This document shows, piece by piece, positions 5,286 to 6,275 of a stretch of 6,275 nt of DNA. The notes under the pieces were generated by a model. It saw only the letters and a program-made list of their open reading frames with translations, was not told the origin of the DNA and ran no database searches. Source of the stretch: Chloroflexota bacterium (GTDB lineage: Bacteria > Chloroflexota > Anaerolineae > 4572-78); the NCBI GenBank assembly GCA_024278015.1, contig JAJRUC010000175.1, forward strand, positions 1 through 6,275, read 5' to 3'. The translations under genes and the position numbers were made by a program. Positions within the stretch are counted from its first letter, which is position 1. Every line of letters begins with the position of its first letter.

Positions 5286-6275
5286 TTAAAAGGCGCCGCT
5301 CTTTTTCACCACGGCGGCCAACGTCTTCCACAGGATACGAATATCCAGTAGCAGCGAGTAATTTTGAATATAGTAGATATCTTCTTCAACGTGCAGGTGC
5401 ATGGGTTTATCGCTGCGACCGTTGACCTGCCACCAGCCGGTAATGCCCTGCGGCACGGCAAAACGTTTGTATTGCCACGGTTTGTACAGGTCAACCAGCC
5501 AGGGCATTTCCGGGCGCGGCCCCACCAGGCTCATATCGCCCTTCACCACGTTAAAAAGCTGGGGCAGTTCGTCGATGCTGGCCCGCCGGATAAGTTTGCC
5601 GACGCGGGTGATGCGGGGGTCGTTGGCCTGTTTGTGGATGATGTCGCCGTTTTCGTTGTAGGTGATGACTTCTTCGCGGCGTTCATCGGCGTCAACCACC
5701 ATTGAGCGGAATTTTATCATTTTGAACACCCGCCCGTTTTCACCGACGCGGTCTTGTTTGAAGAAAACCGGGCCGGGGGAGTCGAGTTTGATGAGCAGGG
5801 CCACCACGGCCATCACCGGCGCGGCCAGCAAAACCGACACGCCGCCCACCGCCAAATCGAAGGTCCGTTTGACGGCGCGCTGGAAGGGGTCCATAACGGG
5901 GTCTCGCAAGGAGATAAGGGGGATGCCGTCAAAATTTTCGACGGTGGTTTTGACGAATGACAGCTCAAACAAATCCGGAACCACGCGCACGTTGACGGCC
6001 TGGTCCTGCAATTGATGGACTATATCGACCAGGCGTTTATGGGCGCGTAGCGGCAAAGCGAGAATCACATCGTTGGCGTGATGCCGGCGCACAACGGCGG
6101 GCGCGTCATCAAGCGCACCGAGGTAGGGCATTCGCTGGCCCAGGGTGTGTTTTTTGGAGGGGTCATCGTCCAGAAAGCCGACCACTTCCACCCCGTACCA
6201 GGTGTATTCGTTCAGCAGGGTAGCTATGCGCCGGCCCACTTTGCCCGCGCCCAAAATCAGCACCCGGTTTTTGCG
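5286..6275 (-). CDS. Exopolysaccharide biosynthesis polyprenyl glycosylphosphotransferase, copy B; N-terminus beyond window
   Basis: The visible part has 329 residues, entering from the right edge (RKNRVLILG...) with no true start. The GTG at 6263 is simply an internal Val, because copy A has about 155 more residues, including four membrane helices, before the same point. The Rossmann-like segment has an intact glycine motif, GAGKVG (9-14). The catalytic part has a membrane helix with a proline break (Pro153), SPGPVFF (166-172), KFRSM (188-192), the Asp-Glu pair in IDELPQL (235-236), VGPRP (251-255), GITGWWQV (277-284) and a terminal GAF. All family motifs are canonical, so an active initiating transferase is expected, loading sugar-1-phosphate onto undecaprenyl phosphate; the sugar is unknown. 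More than half of the residues of the catalytic domain match copy A by eye. The gene ends ahead of a terminator-like hairpin, so it may belong to a separate transcription unit upstream. Confidence 0.93.
   Translation of the reverse strand, partial: RKNRVLILGAGKVGRRIATLLNEYTWYGVEVVGFLDDDPSKKHTLGQRMPYLGALDDAPAVVRRHHANDVILALPLRAHKRLVDIVHQLQDQAVNVRVVPDLFELSFVKTTVENFDGIPLISLRDPVMDPFQRAVKRTFDLAVGGVSVLLAAPVMAVVALLIKLDSPGPVFFKQDRVGENGRVFKMIKFRSMVVDADERREEVITYNENGDIIHKQANDPRITRVGKLIRRASIDELPQLFNVVKGDMSLVGPRPEMPWLVDLYKPWQYKRFAVPQGITGWWQVNGRSDKPMHLHVEEDIYYIQNYSLLLDIRILWKTLAAVVKKSGAF

Noticed and set aside
6261..6263. GTG at 6263 as the true start of the copy-B transferase
   Set aside because: The frame stays open to the window end and the preceding residues (RKNR) align with RPRHR in copy A. 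The expected N-terminal membrane domain lies outside the window.

Overview
The window is a fragment of an exopolysaccharide or surface-glycan biosynthesis locus from a moderately GC-rich bacterium. All six genes lie on the minus strand and occupy almost the whole window. The protein style (a lipoprotein beta-helix protein beside large WbaP/WcaJ-type transferases), the GC-rich repeat and the overall composition remind me of environmental Chloroflexota (Anaerolineae-like). This is an impression only: no phylogenetic marker gene is present.

In transcription order (right to left) the layout is: (1) 6275-5286, a polyprenyl-phosphate sugar-1-phosphate transferase whose N-terminal part lies beyond the right edge; (2) a 106-base gap with a hairpin overlapped by a candidate promoter; (3) 5179-3851, an O-antigen ligase/polymerase-family membrane protein; (4) an 84-base gap filled by a C/G-run repeat with a strong hairpin and a G-quadruplex motif; (5) 3766-3461, a small unrecognised membrane protein; (6) 3440-2340, a lipoprotein with a right-handed parallel beta-helix; (7) a short gap with a candidate promoter; (8) 2250-826, a second, full-length polyprenyl-phosphate sugar-1-phosphate transferase; (9) 839-1, a polytopic membrane protein of the lysylphosphatidylglycerol synthase TM / UPF0104 family, cut by the left edge and overlapping gene (8).

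Inferred joint role: the two transferases would each load a first sugar phosphate onto a lipid carrier. The Wzy/WaaL-like protein would polymerise or transfer the finished glycan outside the membrane. The lipoprotein may bind, cut or epimerise that glycan at the cell surface. The UPF0104-like protein has no assigned job here. No glycosyltransferase, Wzx flippase or chain-length regulator is visible, so the window is only part of the locus.

The points most worth a second look are the two same-strand paralogous initiating transferases bracketing a three-gene cassette, the diverged substrate-side segment in one of them, the hairpin/G-quadruplex repeat just upstream of a small gene, and a promoter that appears to start transcription inside a terminator-like stem. 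I see no CRISPR array, tRNA, rRNA, transposase or integrase.
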